This document shows positions 1 to 8,296 of a DNA stretch of 34,635 bases, piece by piece. The translations under genes and the position numbers were made by a program. Origin of the DNA: Klebsiella pneumoniae (GTDB lineage: Bacteria; Myxococcota_A; UBA796; GCA-2862545); NCBI GenBank assembly GCA_945882675.1, contig CAMCWU010000007.1, positions 1-34,635 on the forward strand, read 5' to 3'. Each line of letters begins with the position of its first letter. Position 1 is the first letter of the stretch. The notes under the pieces are model-generated. The model saw only the letters and a program-made list of their open reading frames with translations, searched no databases and was not told where the DNA came from.

Positions 1-1158
1 GCGCCCAGCATCGTAACCGTTCTTCCCCTCTTTCCAGTCGGGCGCGCCGACGAGGAGGTCGTCGGTCCCGTCGCCGTCGAGGTCCCCGGTCGCGACCTCC
101 CGCCCCACGTGCGACCCGGCGGCCGCCGTGTCCGCCACGATCTCCGCGCGCCGGCTGGGCGTCGGCTGGTCGAGGTTACTCAGGATCCAGGCTGATCCCG
201 CGCCCTCTTCCGCGCCGGGGGCGCCCGCCACCAGGTACGCCACGGGATCGCCTTCCGGGACCAGCGTCGCGAGGCTCGTCCCGAGCCAGCTCCCGGCCGC
301 GCCGTCCACCGTGCGGGTCGCCGCGCCGTCCACCGGCCCCGAGTCCGGGAGCGCGGCGCCGGAGATCACATAGACCGCGCCGTCGTCCGCTGCGCCGAAA
401 TACGGAGCTCCGAGCGCGATATCCACGACGCCGTCGCCGTCCAGGTCGCGGTCGCACACCATCCCCGCGCCGAGCGCGTCCCCGGCCGTGGCGCCCCACC
501 AGAGCCGGCCGGCCGTCCACGGCTCCCGGACGGCGACGCCCTCCTGCGCGCTCAGCACGAGCACGACGGCCCCCGCAAGCGCAGGCACGTCGTCCGCGAA
601 CGGGAAGCCGTCCGGCGCCGCGAACCACGGCGCGGACACGAGGAGGTCCTGCAGGCCGTCCCCGTCGAGGTCCCCGCACGTCGCGAGCGCGTCGCCGAGC
701 CGGTCGCCGGGGCCTGCCCCCCGGATCACGGGGTCCGCTCCTCCGGGTACCCGGTACACGCCGCCCTGCGAGAAGTCGAGGTCTGGCGCGCCGATCCACA
801 GGTCGGTGCCGTTCGCCACCGCGAGCGCCGCCCCGAACGCGGACGTATCCCCCTGCGTGATGCTCGCCGCCGGGAGCGCCATGTCCGCCGTGCCGTCAGC
901 CACCACCGCCACTGAAGAGACGTCGGGGAGGCCGACCCACATGGTCGTGCCCGCTGCGGCGACGACCCAGCCGTTGCCCTGCTCCACCGTGCCGAGCCAC
1001 GCGCCGCTGGCGGCGTCGACGGCGTCGGCGTCGCCCTGCGCGCCGCGCACCACCAGCAGCCGACCGAGGTCCCACTCGTCGGCGCACCCGGGTCCGCGGC
1101 AGACGACGCCGCAGCCCGACATCGACGCCCACACGAACACCCAGACGGACGCCGCCAT
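1..1158 (-). CDS. FG-GAP repeat lipoprotein (3' end beyond window)
   Basis: The reading frame is open for 386 codons from an ATG at 1158 to the window edge, so the C-terminus is missing. The translation contains three clear FG-GAP/VCBS calcium-binding repeats of the form GDLDGDGxxDLLVGAP, at about residues 162-177, 236-251 and 358-373. These mark an integrin-alpha-like beta-propeller found in secreted or surface proteins. The N-terminus MAASVWVFVWASMSGC looks like a short lipoprotein signal with the lipid-accepting Cys at 16. It has no basic residue near the start and Met at the -3 lipobox position, so lipidation is uncertain. The start lies only 28 bases from the divergent glgC start. Its binding partner is unknown; the fold usually mediates adhesion or serves as a scaffold. 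Confidence 0.85.
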   Translation of the reverse strand, partial: MAASVWVFVWASMSGCGVVCRGPGCADEWDLGRLLVVRGAQGDADAVDAASGAWLGTVEQGNGWVVAAAGTTMWVGLPDVSSVAVVADGTADMALPAASITQGDTSAFGAALAVANGTDLWIGAPDLDFSQGGVYRVPGGADPVIRGAGPGDRLGDALATCGDLDGDGLQDLLVSAPWFAAPDGFPFADDVPALAGAVVLVLSAQEGVAVREPWTAGRLWWGATAGDALGAGMVCDRDLDGDGVVDIALGAPYFGAADDGAVYVISGAALPDSGPVDGAATRTVDGAAGSWLGTSLATLVPEGDPVAYLVAGAPGAEEGAGSAWILSNLDQPTPSRRAEIVADTAAAGSHVGREVATGDLDGDGTDDLLVGAPDWKEGKNGYDAGR

Positions 1159-1186
1159 GAGGTAGCATCGCTGCGCGGGGTGGCGG

Positions 1187-2473
1187 TTGGCGACGATCAG
1201 CGGGCGGGTCATGACGGTGGTGCTCGGGGGCGGTCGCGGCTCACGCCTCTACCCCCTGACGGCGTTCCGGGCCAAGCCGGCGGTGCCGCTCGGCGGAAAG
1301 TACCGCCTCATCGACATCCCCATCAGCAACGCGATCAACAGCGGGCTGCGCGAGATCTTCGTGCTCACGCAGTTCCAGTCGGCGTCGCTCAACGCGCACA
1401 TCGCGCGGACGTACCGGTTCGACGCCTTCTCCAACGGCTTCGTGGAGGTCCTGGCGGCCGAGCAGACCGACCATGACCGGGACGACTGGTATCAGGGCAC
1501 CGCGGACGCCGTGCGCAAGCACATGCACCGGTTCCAGCGGGACGGCGCGGAGCTCGTGCTGATCTTGAGCGGAGATCACCTGTACCGCATGGACTATGCG
1601 GCGTTGATCGCGCGACATGACGCGACGAAGGCGGATGTGACCGTCGCCTGCATCCCCGTCACCCGGGAGGGCTGCAACGGCTTCGGCGTGACCCGCGTGG
1701 ACTCGGACGGCATCATCCGCGAGTTCCGCGAGAAGCCGCGTCCGGAGCAGGATCTGACAGATATCGAGACGCCGCCGGATCTCGTTGAGCGCTGGAAGAT
1801 GGGCGACCGGACCTACCTCGCGTCGATGGGCGTGTACGTCTTCTCGATCAAGGCGCTGGAAGCCGTCCTGTCGGCGAACACCCACGACTTCGGTAAGGAC
1901 ATCCTCCCGGCGGCGCTCGAGACGCACAAGGTCTCGGCGTTCCTGTTCGACGGCTACTGGGAAGACATCGGCACGATCAAGAGCTTCTTCGAGGCAAATC
2001 TCGCGCTGTGCGACGAGAACACGCCGTTCCGCTTCTACGACCCGTCGGCACCCATGTACACGCGGCCGCGGTTCCTACCGCCGTCGGTGTTCGAGGGCGG
2101 GCGCGTCGAGCGCACGATCGTCGCGGAGGGCTGCGTCGTGCAGGCGGAGCGCGTGATCCACTCGATCGTCGGCTTGCGGAGCTGGATCGAGAAGGGGGCG
2201 GTCATCGAGGACACGATCCTGATGGGCGCCGACTTCTACGAGGTCACGGGCAAGCGCGAGGCCGTGGTCGCGGCGGGGGGCGTGGCCGTCGGCATCGGGC
2301 CGGGCGCATCCGTGAAGCGCGCGATCATCGACAAGAACGCGCGGGTCGGCGCGGGCGCGGTCATCCACGGGTCGCCGGACCGGCCGGACGAGACCCACGC
2401 GGACTGGGTCGTACGGGATGGGATCGTGATCGTCGCCAAGGGGGCCACGATCCCGCCGGGGGCGATCCTCTAA
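1187..2473 (+). CDS. glgC: glucose-1-phosphate adenylyltransferase (ADP-glucose pyrophosphorylase)
   Basis: This enzyme makes ADP-glucose from ATP and glucose-1-phosphate, the first committed step of glycogen synthesis. Visible signatures are the nucleotide-binding loop GGGRGSRLYPLT (14-25), KPAVPLGGKYRLIDIPISN (30-48), WYQGTADAVRK (101-111), SGDHLYRMDY (128-137), FREKP and GYWEDIGTI, followed by a C-terminal left-handed beta-helix domain. The stretch VGLRSWIEKGAVIEDTILMG and the tail with AIIDKNARVG resemble the cyanobacterial/plant subfamily rather than the E. coli type. The start is TTG at 1187. It was preferred over ATG 1211 because RVMTVVLGGG then aligns with the family N-terminus (KVLAVILGGG in cyanobacteria). 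The length of 428 residues is normal. The stop overlaps that of the convergent CapA-like gene (CTAA). Confidence 0.96.
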   Translation: MATISGRVMTVVLGGGRGSRLYPLTAFRAKPAVPLGGKYRLIDIPISNAINSGLREIFVLTQFQSASLNAHIARTYRFDAFSNGFVEVLAAEQTDHDRDDWYQGTADAVRKHMHRFQRDGAELVLILSGDHLYRMDYAALIARHDATKADVTVACIPVTREGCNGFGVTRVDSDGIIREFREKPRPEQDLTDIETPPDLVERWKMGDRTYLASMGVYVFSIKALEAVLSANTHDFGKDILPAALETHKVSAFLFDGYWEDIGTIKSFFEANLALCDENTPFRFYDPSAPMYTRPRFLPPSVFEGGRVERTIVAEGCVVQAERVIHSIVGLRSWIEKGAVIEDTILMGADFYEVTGKREAVVAAGGVAVGIGPGASVKRAIIDKNARVGAGAVIHGSPDRPDETHADWVVRDGIVIVAKGATIPPGAIL

Positions 2474-3642
2474 GGCGCGGGAAAGCCAGGAGCGAGCTCC
2501 GCTCCGCGCAGGAATCGGGTGGTGCGCGCCATCCCCGTCGGATCGGCGGCCCAGGCCACCTCCTCGCGGCGGCGGCCGACGCCCGGCGGCTCCAGGGACA
2601 GCGGACCGAGCAGGGCCTCCGCGTGCGCGCGAAACCGCAGGGCGTCCACCCGATCCGCGGCCGACAGCCCCCCGTCGGCGTCGATCCACCCGGCGTCCGC
2701 GGGCACGACGCGGAACACCTTGCGCCCGTCCGCGTCTCGCAGGTCCACCCACGTCGGCATCAGACGGACGTCGGCGATGCGGGTCTCACGCGTGACCGGG
2801 CAGAACGCGAGCTCGATCCTCGTCAGCAGGCCCCCGGCCCGCGGGAAGGTGCGCTGGCCTGACACGAGGTTGCCGTGGCTGTACGCCACCACGGCGTCGT
2901 CGATCTGCTCCACCGGCTGGATCACGTGCGGGTGGTGTCCCCACACGACGTCGGCACCGGCGGCCACCCACGCGCTCGCGAGCGCGACCTCCGGCTTCCG
3001 GGGGCGCGGCTCGTACTCCCAGCCCCAGTGGATCCCGGCGATCACGAGGTCGGCCTCCGTTCGGGCAGAGGCCACGATCCACGTCAGATCTTCGATGGGG
3101 GTGGCACCCCACCGCGTATTCTTCGGCAGGGTGAACCCGTTGAGCGAGAAGGTTCCGCCGGCCACCGCGACGCGCGGCCCGATGTCCGCGGTCACCCACG
3201 GCGTCGTGTCCGGCGCGGCCCAGGTCCCGACGTGAGCGAGGCCGGCGCGATCCAACACCTCGATCGTGCGGAGCAGGCCGGGGCCGCCGCGATCCAGGCA
3301 GTGGTTGTTGGCCGTCTGCACCACGTCGAACCCGGCAGCCACGAGCGCGTCCGCGAGCGCGTCGGGTGTGTTGAACGTCGGGTAGCCGGTGTAGCCGGAT
3401 CCGGGGCCGGCCATCACCGTCTCGAGGTTCGCGAGCGCCAGGTCCGCCCCGCGGATCCACGGCGCGACGGCGTCGAATTGCGTGGTGAAATCCCACGATC
3501 CGTCCGATCGGCTGGCGGCTGCGAGCTGGTCCCCGTGCGCCATCACGTCGCCCGCGAGCAGCACCTCCACCCGCTCCCAGGGGCAGGCGGCGGGGTCCGG
3601 CGGCGGGGGGAGGGGGAGGGGCACCCGCGCAACTATCGTCAC
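2470..3642 (-). CDS. CapA-family metallophosphatase-like protein
   Basis: The 390-residue protein has the motif order of the CapA/PgsA poly-gamma-glutamate capsule family (calcineurin-like fold): GDVM (31-34), ANLETV (71-76), TANNHCLDRGG (110-120), GIHWGWEYEPRP and GHHPHVIQP. The Asp, Asn and His residues in these motifs are the usual metal ligands. Family members sit at the cell surface in capsule synthesis, but many paralogues lie outside any capsule operon, as here. The N-terminus is Pro-rich (PLPLPPPPDP) and lacks a typical signal peptide. The start is a GTG at 3642 with no obvious Shine-Dalgarno; a second GTG at 3624 is equally possible. No capsule or gamma-glutamyl ligase gene is nearby, so the substrate is unknown. 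Confidence 0.85.
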   Translation of the reverse strand: MTIVARVPLPLPPPPDPAACPWERVEVLLAGDVMAHGDQLAAASRSDGSWDFTTQFDAVAPWIRGADLALANLETVMAGPGSGYTGYPTFNTPDALADALVAAGFDVVQTANNHCLDRGGPGLLRTIEVLDRAGLAHVGTWAAPDTTPWVTADIGPRVAVAGGTFSLNGFTLPKNTRWGATPIEDLTWIVASARTEADLVIAGIHWGWEYEPRPRKPEVALASAWVAAGADVVWGHHPHVIQPVEQIDDAVVAYSHGNLVSGQRTFPRAGGLLTRIELAFCPVTRETRIADVRLMPTWVDLRDADGRKVFRVVPADAGWIDADGGLSAADRVDALRFRAHAEALLGPLSLEPPGVGRRREEVAWAADPTGMARTTRFLRGAELAPGFPAP

Positions 3643-3740
3643 GATGGCGCTTGCGCATTCTCGACTGGCCCGGTTACCGGTCCGATGTCGGCGCGCGATT
3701 CGGCGCCGTCACGTCCACACACCCTTCCAGGAGGCCCCAC

Positions 3741-3809
3741 ATGATCGGACCGAGCTGGGCGGCGCGCTGCGCCGGTGTCGTGGTCGTTATCACCGTCAGC
3801 CCGGCTTAG
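3741..3809 (+). CDS. possible 22-residue hydrophobic peptide
   Basis: A strong AGGAGG lies 7 bases before an ATG that opens a 22-codon frame. The peptide begins MIGPSWAARC and ends in a hydrophobic run (AGVVVVITV) and SPA. Its stop codon falls in the loop of a perfect 10-bp inverted repeat (3792-3824). It lies in the 277-base gap upstream of the MATE gene. The Shine-Dalgarno quality argues for translation. No family is recognised, and the frame is short enough to be chance. It could be a leader peptide or a small membrane peptide. Confidence 0.35.
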   Translation: MIGPSWAARCAGVVVVITVSPA

Positions 3810-3824
3810 CGCGCGGCTGACGGT
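3792..3824 (+). terminator. perfect 10-bp inverted repeat, hairpin with 13-nt loop
   Basis: ACCGTCAGCC (3792-3801) pairs exactly with GGCTGACGGT (3815-3824). The repeat spans the stop codon of the 22-residue ORF. No T-run follows, so it is not a classical intrinsic terminator. It could terminate or attenuate transcription before the MATE operon, or act in a Rho-dependent setting. Confidence 0.4.
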
Positions 3825-3919
3825 CTCCCCGCGTGCCGACAGCCCTCCCCGGGCCGGTCGGTGGGTACGAATCGTGTCACTTGTGGTACCCGTCCGGGTG
3901 CCCTGGGAAGAGGTGCGCC

Positions 3920-5263
3920 ATGGCGGCGCTGACTGTGAACGGATCGGCGCCCGGCGCCGGTGTGGCGGACGTGGCGCGCATCGCGTGGCCCGTGGCGATC
4001 TCGATGCTCTCGTACGTGGCGATGAACGTCACGGATACGCTGTTCGTGGGCCAGCTCGGGACGGAGGACCTGGCGGCCGTCGGGCTCGCTGCGAGCCAGG
4101 TGTTCCTCGCGATCATGGGCTTCACCGGCCTGCTCGAGGGCGTCCGGGTCGGCGTGGCGCACGCGACCGGTGCGGGCCGGCACGCCGACGGGCGGCGGCT
4201 CGCATGGGCGGGGCTGGCGATAGCCGACGTCGCAGGTGCGCTCGTGGCGACCTGGGCGCCGTTCGGCGAGCACATCTTCGCTTGGCTCGGCGCGAGCCCC
4301 GCGGTGGCCGGAAAGGCGGCTTCGTACTTTGCGTGGCGGATCTTCGCGGCGCCGCTCCTGTTCGTGACCGTCACGCTCTCGTGCTGGTTCGGCGGGCGCG
4401 GCGAGACCCAGATCCCGATGCGGGCGACGCTCGCGGGAAACGCGACGAACATCCTCCTCGATTCGATCCTCGTGTTCGGGCTCGGGCCGATCCCGCAGCT
4501 CGGGATCGTGGGCGCCGGCATCGCGAGCGCGTGCGGGCAGGCCGTGGCGTGCATCGTGATGGTGGCGGCGGCGCGGCCGCTGTGGCGCAAGGGGCTCCAG
4601 CGGCCGCGGCGGTCGGACCTCGCGGCGATCGTGCGGGTCGGAGCGCCCATCGGCGTGAACCACGTGCTCGACGTGGGCGCGTACGTGGGCCTCGCTGCGC
4701 TGCTCGCGGGCGCAGGGGACGTGCAGCTCGCCGCGCACGTGGTGGCGGCGCGCATCCTGTCCGTGAGCTTCATGCCCGGGTACGCGATCGGCGAGGCGGG
4801 CGGGGTGCTCGTGGGCCAGGCGCTCGGCGGCGGGTCGAAGGCCGGGGCGCGGCAGGCGCTCCGGTCGGCGATGGGCCTCTCGGTCGGGGCGATGGCGGCG
4901 TGCGGCCTGCTCTTCGCGGTGCTGCCGGCGCTCTGGCTCGCGCCCTTCCGGCTCGCGCCCGACGTATTCGCGGTGGCGCGCGACGTGCTGCTCCTGGGCG
5001 CGGTGATGCAGCTCTTCGACGCCGTTGCCACCAGCGCCATGTGCGCGCTCAACGGCGCAGGGGACACCCGGTTCACGCTCGCGTGGAACGTGGGGTCGGC
5101 GTGGCTCGTGCAGGTGCCGATCGCGATGGCGCTCTGCCTGTGGCTCGACCTGGGCGCGGTGGGCGTGTGGCTGGCGATGGGCGCGCACCTGGGCCTGCAG
5201 GCGCTGGTGTTCGGGCTCCGCGTTCGCGGCGACCGCTGGCTCACCCGGGCCCCGACGGCGTAG
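3920..5263 (+). CDS. MATE family efflux transporter
   Basis: The 447-residue product is a multi-drug and toxic compound extrusion antiporter of the inner membrane, normally driven by H+ or Na+. It has the MATE N-terminal pattern (ARIAWPVAISMLSYVAMNV, then DTLFVGQLGTEDLAAVGLA) and about 12 hydrophobic segments arranged as two similar halves. A second-half signature VGAPIGVNHVLDVGAY and the loop CALNGAGDTRFTLAWNV are also present. The frame is open upstream to 3833, but ATG 3920 is preferred: GAAGAGG lies 6 bases before it, and the protein then starts just ahead of the first helix. Its stop is 20 bases before the amidase start, so it probably heads a three-gene operon (MATE, amidase, glycerate kinase-like). 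The substrate is not predictable. Confidence 0.92.
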   Translation: MAALTVNGSAPGAGVADVARIAWPVAISMLSYVAMNVTDTLFVGQLGTEDLAAVGLAASQVFLAIMGFTGLLEGVRVGVAHATGAGRHADGRRLAWAGLAIADVAGALVATWAPFGEHIFAWLGASPAVAGKAASYFAWRIFAAPLLFVTVTLSCWFGGRGETQIPMRATLAGNATNILLDSILVFGLGPIPQLGIVGAGIASACGQAVACIVMVAAARPLWRKGLQRPRRSDLAAIVRVGAPIGVNHVLDVGAYVGLAALLAGAGDVQLAAHVVAARILSVSFMPGYAIGEAGGVLVGQALGGGSKAGARQALRSAMGLSVGAMAACGLLFAVLPALWLAPFRLAPDVFAVARDVLLLGAVMQLFDAVATSAMCALNGAGDTRFTLAWNVGSAWLVQVPIAMALCLWLDLGAVGVWLAMGAHLGLQALVFGLRVRGDRWLTRAPTA

Positions 5264-5283
5264 GATCCCGGCGGGGAGGTGCG

Positions 5284-6732
5284 ATGCACGAGAGCCTGGG
5301 GTGGTCGGCGACCACGAACGCGGCGCGGATCCGGGGAGGGGACATCACCGCGCTCGAGGTGGTGGACGCCCACATCCGAAGGATCCAGGCGGTCAACCCG
5401 GCGCTCAACGCGGTGGTCGCCGACCGGTTCGGCGCCGCGCGCGAGGAGGCGCGGGCGATCGCACCGGGCGACGCGCGGCCCCTCGCGGGCGTGCCCGTGA
5501 CGATCAAGGAGTTCGTGGCGGTGGCGGGGATGCCGAACACGGGCGGGATCCTCCACCGGAGGGGTACGGTGGCGGCGGTGGATTCGCCGGTCACCGCGCG
5601 CCTCCGCGCAGCGGGCGCCATCGTCCTCGGCGTGACCAACGCGCCCGAGGGCGGCCTGTGGGCGGAGACGAACAACCCGGTGTACGGCCGCACGAGCAAC
5701 CCGCACGATCTGGGGCGTACGAGCGGTGGATCGAGCGGCGGGGAGGGGGCGATCATCGCGGCGGGCGGCTCGCCGCTCGGGATCGGCTCGGACACGGGCG
5801 GGTCGATCCGGATCCCCGCGGCGTTCTGCGGGATCGCCGGGCACAAGCCGACGGGCGGGATCGTGCCGAACACGCTGCACTTCCCGCCCGCACCGACGCT
5901 CGACGTGCCCGTGATGACCACCGGGCCAATGGCCCGGCGGGTGGAGGACCTGATGCCCGCGCTGCGGATCATCGCCGGCGCGGACGGCGTCGACCCGTGG
6001 ATCGGCGCGGTAGAGCTGGGAGATCCGGCGACGGTGGATCTGCGGGACGTCACGGTGTACCCCGTGTCGGTCGGCGACGCGGACCAGCGCGCGGCGGTCC
6101 TGCGCGCCACGGAGGCGCTGATGGCCGCGGGTGCGCGGCGTGCGCGGCTGGATCCCGGCGTACCGCTCCGTGAGGGGATGGACACGTGGGCCGCGCTCCT
6201 CCGCGAGACCGGCATCGGCTACGACGACATCGTCTCCGAGGGGCGGGTGCCGCTCGCCCGGGAAGCGGCGAGGTACCTGCTCGGCCGCTCGTCCCACGCG
6301 GGCGGGGTGCTCGCGATGCTCGCGCTCGATAGGTATCTCCCGGTGGGCCGCAAGATCGACGCGTACGCGGTAGCCCGCGAGCTGACCGCGAGGATCGAAG
6401 GTCAGATCGGGCCGATGGGCGTGGTACTGCATCCCACGTTCACGCGCACGGCGCCGCACCACCGCGGGATGGCCGTGGGGCGCCCGAGCGACGTCGGCTG
6501 CACGACGCTGTTCAACGTGACGGGCTCGCCCGTGACGGTGGTGCGTGTCGGCGAGGATCGAGCTGGGATGCCGATCGGCCTGCAGGTGGCGGGCGCGCGG
6601 CACCGCGACCACGTGACGATCGCTGTGGCCCTGGAGCTCGAGCGGTCGCTCGGCGGCTGGACCGGCCCGGTCGAGCCGGTGCGGCGACCGCGGGCGGTGC
6701 TCGCGTCGCTGGCGCGTCGGGTGCGGGCGTGA
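5284..6732 (+). CDS. amidase-signature hydrolase, fatty-acid-amide-hydrolase-like
   Basis: The 482-residue protein carries the amidase signature with a complete Ser-cisSer-Lys triad: Lys75 in PVTIKEF, Ser150 in RTSGGSSGGEG and nucleophile Ser174 in SDTGGSIRIPAAFCG. The spacing of 24 residues between the two serines and the text GGEG...GSIR...FCGI...HKPT look closer to FAAH/FAAH2-type enzymes than to GatA. This would favour hydrolysis of a small or lipid-like amide rather than tRNA amidation, and no gatB or gatC is adjacent. GGGGAGG precedes ATG 5284 closely. Its TGA overlaps the GTG of the next gene (GTGA), implying translational coupling. No signal peptide is seen, so it is probably cytoplasmic. 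The natural substrate is unknown. Confidence 0.92.
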   Translation: MHESLGWSATTNAARIRGGDITALEVVDAHIRRIQAVNPALNAVVADRFGAAREEARAIAPGDARPLAGVPVTIKEFVAVAGMPNTGGILHRRGTVAAVDSPVTARLRAAGAIVLGVTNAPEGGLWAETNNPVYGRTSNPHDLGRTSGGSSGGEGAIIAAGGSPLGIGSDTGGSIRIPAAFCGIAGHKPTGGIVPNTLHFPPAPTLDVPVMTTGPMARRVEDLMPALRIIAGADGVDPWIGAVELGDPATVDLRDVTVYPVSVGDADQRAAVLRATEALMAAGARRARLDPGVPLREGMDTWAALLRETGIGYDDIVSEGRVPLAREAARYLLGRSSHAGGVLAMLALDRYLPVGRKIDAYAVARELTARIEGQIGPMGVVLHPTFTRTAPHHRGMAVGRPSDVGCTTLFNVTGSPVTVVRVGEDRAGMPIGLQVAGARHRDHVTIAVALELERSLGGWTGPVEPVRRPRAVLASLARRVRA

Positions 6733-7973
6733 ACCCCGCCGAGGACATCTGGCGGGCCGGGGTGGCCGGCGCCGACGCGGAGGCGCTGGTGCGGCGCCAC
6801 GTGTCGATGGTGGCGCGCGGCGTGCTCGGGGCGGGCCGGCACTCGGTCGGCGTGAGCGGGCGCGTGTGGCTGTTCGGGGCGGGGAAGGCCGCGATCGGCA
6901 TGGCCCGCGGGGTCGCGGCCGTCGTGGACGTGGCGGGTGGCCTGCTGGTCGGAGACGGCGAAGGAGCCCCCGTTCCGGTGATCCCTGGGGCGCACCCGTT
7001 CCCGGATGGCCGCTCGGTCGCAGCGGCAGACCGCATGCTCGCGGAGATCGGCCGGGTTCCACCACAGGATCTCGTGATCGCGGTGTGGTCGGGTGGCGGG
7101 TCGTCCCTCCTGGGCGCGCCGATCGACGGGCTCACGCCCGACGAGCTGGCCGGGATCGGCCGGACCCTCCTCGACGCGGGCGCGCCGATCACGGACGTCA
7201 ACGCGGTCCGGCGGCGGCTCGGGCGGGCGGCGGGCGGGCGGCTACGTGCGGCCTCCAAAGCGCCGATCCTGAACCTGGCGCTGTCGGATGTGCCCGGAGC
7301 GGGCGAACGCTGGGCCGACGACCCCGTCCACCACGCCACCATCGCGTCCGGGCCCGCCGTCCGCGACCCCACCACCCGCGAGGACGCCGCGCAGATCCTA
7401 CGCGATCACGGGCTCGAGCGGTTCGTGGGCGCGCTGGGTGCGGACGTGGACGTCCCGCGGAGCCCGTACCTGGTGGTCGGCAACGCGGAGTCGGCGGTGC
7501 ACACGGCATCTCACCGGGCGCGGCAGCTCGGGTGGGTGCCCCTCGTGGTGAGCGCCCACGAGACCGCGCCCGTGGCGGACGTGGTGTCCAGGTTGCTCGC
7601 TGCGCTGCGGACCGTGGCGGGCGGCCCGCCCATGGCGCTCATCGTGGCCGGCGAGCCGTCCCTCCGCGTGGAAGGGGTGGGTGTCGGCGGGCGATCCAGC
7701 CACGCGGCGGCGCTGTTCGCGCGGGAGCTGGCCGCGCAAGGGATGGACGCGGTCGCCGCTTGCGGCGGCACGGACGGGGTGGACGGGCGGTCCGCGGCGG
7801 CCGGGGGCGTGGTGGACCGGACGTCCGCGGATAGCACGTTGGACGCGGCGATCGCGGGGTTCGACACGGCGACCTGGCTCGATCGGCGCGGCTGCGCGCT
7901 GGTCAGCGGACCCACGGGTACGCAGGTGGGCGACCTGTGGGTGGTGCTCGCGGGCTCGCCGCCTACCGGTTGA
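6729..7973 (+). CDS. glycerate 2-kinase-like protein (DUF4147/MOFRL family)
   Basis: The 414-residue protein matches the GckA/TtuD class of glycerate kinases, which phosphorylate D-glycerate to 2-phosphoglycerate. Visible motifs are FGAGKAAIGMA with the conserved Lys53, WSGGGSSLLGAP (120-131), LALSDVPG, TIASGPAVRDPTT and GTDGVDGRSAAAGGVVD. Two normally strong motifs deviate. The family VRKHLSxxKGG reads VRRRLGRAAGG (160-170), and GGRNQE reads GGRSSH. The product may therefore have altered activity or substrate. The start is GTG 6729, overlapping the amidase stop, so it is the last gene of the MATE-amidase operon. Its last 11 bases overlap the convergent gene at 7963. Confidence 0.88.
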   Translation: MNPAEDIWRAGVAGADAEALVRRHVSMVARGVLGAGRHSVGVSGRVWLFGAGKAAIGMARGVAAVVDVAGGLLVGDGEGAPVPVIPGAHPFPDGRSVAAADRMLAEIGRVPPQDLVIAVWSGGGSSLLGAPIDGLTPDELAGIGRTLLDAGAPITDVNAVRRRLGRAAGGRLRAASKAPILNLALSDVPGAGERWADDPVHHATIASGPAVRDPTTREDAAQILRDHGLERFVGALGADVDVPRSPYLVVGNAESAVHTASHRARQLGWVPLVVSAHETAPVADVVSRLLAALRTVAGGPPMALIVAGEPSLRVEGVGVGGRSSHAAALFARELAAQGMDAVAACGGTDGVDGRSAAAGGVVDRTSADSTLDAAIAGFDTATWLDRRGCALVSGPTGTQVGDLWVVLAGSPPTG

Positions 7974-8241
7974 AGGGGATCACGTCCGCCTGCTCGGCCT
8001 TCTGGCAGGTCGCGCAGCCCGGGCCGACGTCCCCGAACGCGGCGTCCACCGCCTTCCGCACGTCCTGCTTCGTCAGCCGCTCGAACTCGAGGACCGCCGC
8101 GGCCACCGTCTGCTGCTGGCCCGCGTGCGCGTCGCCGTAGATCCCGTGCGCTTCGCAGCACGACATCTCGCCGACGTCCACGGCGAGCTCCCGGATGCGC
8201 TCGCGGGTCTTCGGGTCGTCACTCGGGCTGCGCTTCGCCAT
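7963..8241 (-). CDS. small hypothetical protein with Cys pairs
   Basis: The product is a 92-residue soluble protein of unrecognised family starting MAKRSPSDDP. It has two cysteine sites: SCCEAHGIYGDAH near residue 28 and PGCATCQKAE near the C-terminus. The CxxC plus CC/His pattern could bind a metal or undergo redox chemistry. ATG 8241 was chosen over the upstream ATG at 8277 because GGAG lies 7 bases before it. It follows the DUF481 gene by 55 bases on the same strand, so the two may be co-transcribed. Its 3' end overlaps the convergent kinase-like gene by 11 bases. No function is assigned. Confidence 0.7.
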   Translation of the reverse strand: MAKRSPSDDPKTRERIRELAVDVGEMSCCEAHGIYGDAHAGQQQTVAAAVLEFERLTKQDVRKAVDAAFGDVGPGCATCQKAEQADVIPFNR

Positions 8242-8272
8242 CACTGCTCCAGATCGGCGTGTCAGGTAAGCA

Positions 8273-8288
8273 CCCACATCTCCGTGGG
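8273..8288 (-). other. short intercistronic hairpin
   Basis: CCCAC (8273-8277) and GTGGG (8284-8288) form a 5-bp stem with a 6-nt loop, between the DUF481 stop and the small Cys-pair gene. There is no T-tract. It may be an mRNA-stabilising or weak terminating structure, or chance. Confidence 0.2.
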
Positions 8289-8296
8289 AAGCTTCC

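Noticed and set aside
3670-3680. CCGGTTACCGG palindrome as an operator
   Set aside because: It is a perfect 11-base dyad, but short, with no second copy or associated regulator seen.
3877-7065. Open frame of 1062 codons on the minus strand across the MATE-amidase operon
   Set aside because: It is antisense to three genes with clear families; its translation is Arg/Pro/Ala-rich without motifs, as expected for a shadow frame in very GC-rich DNA.
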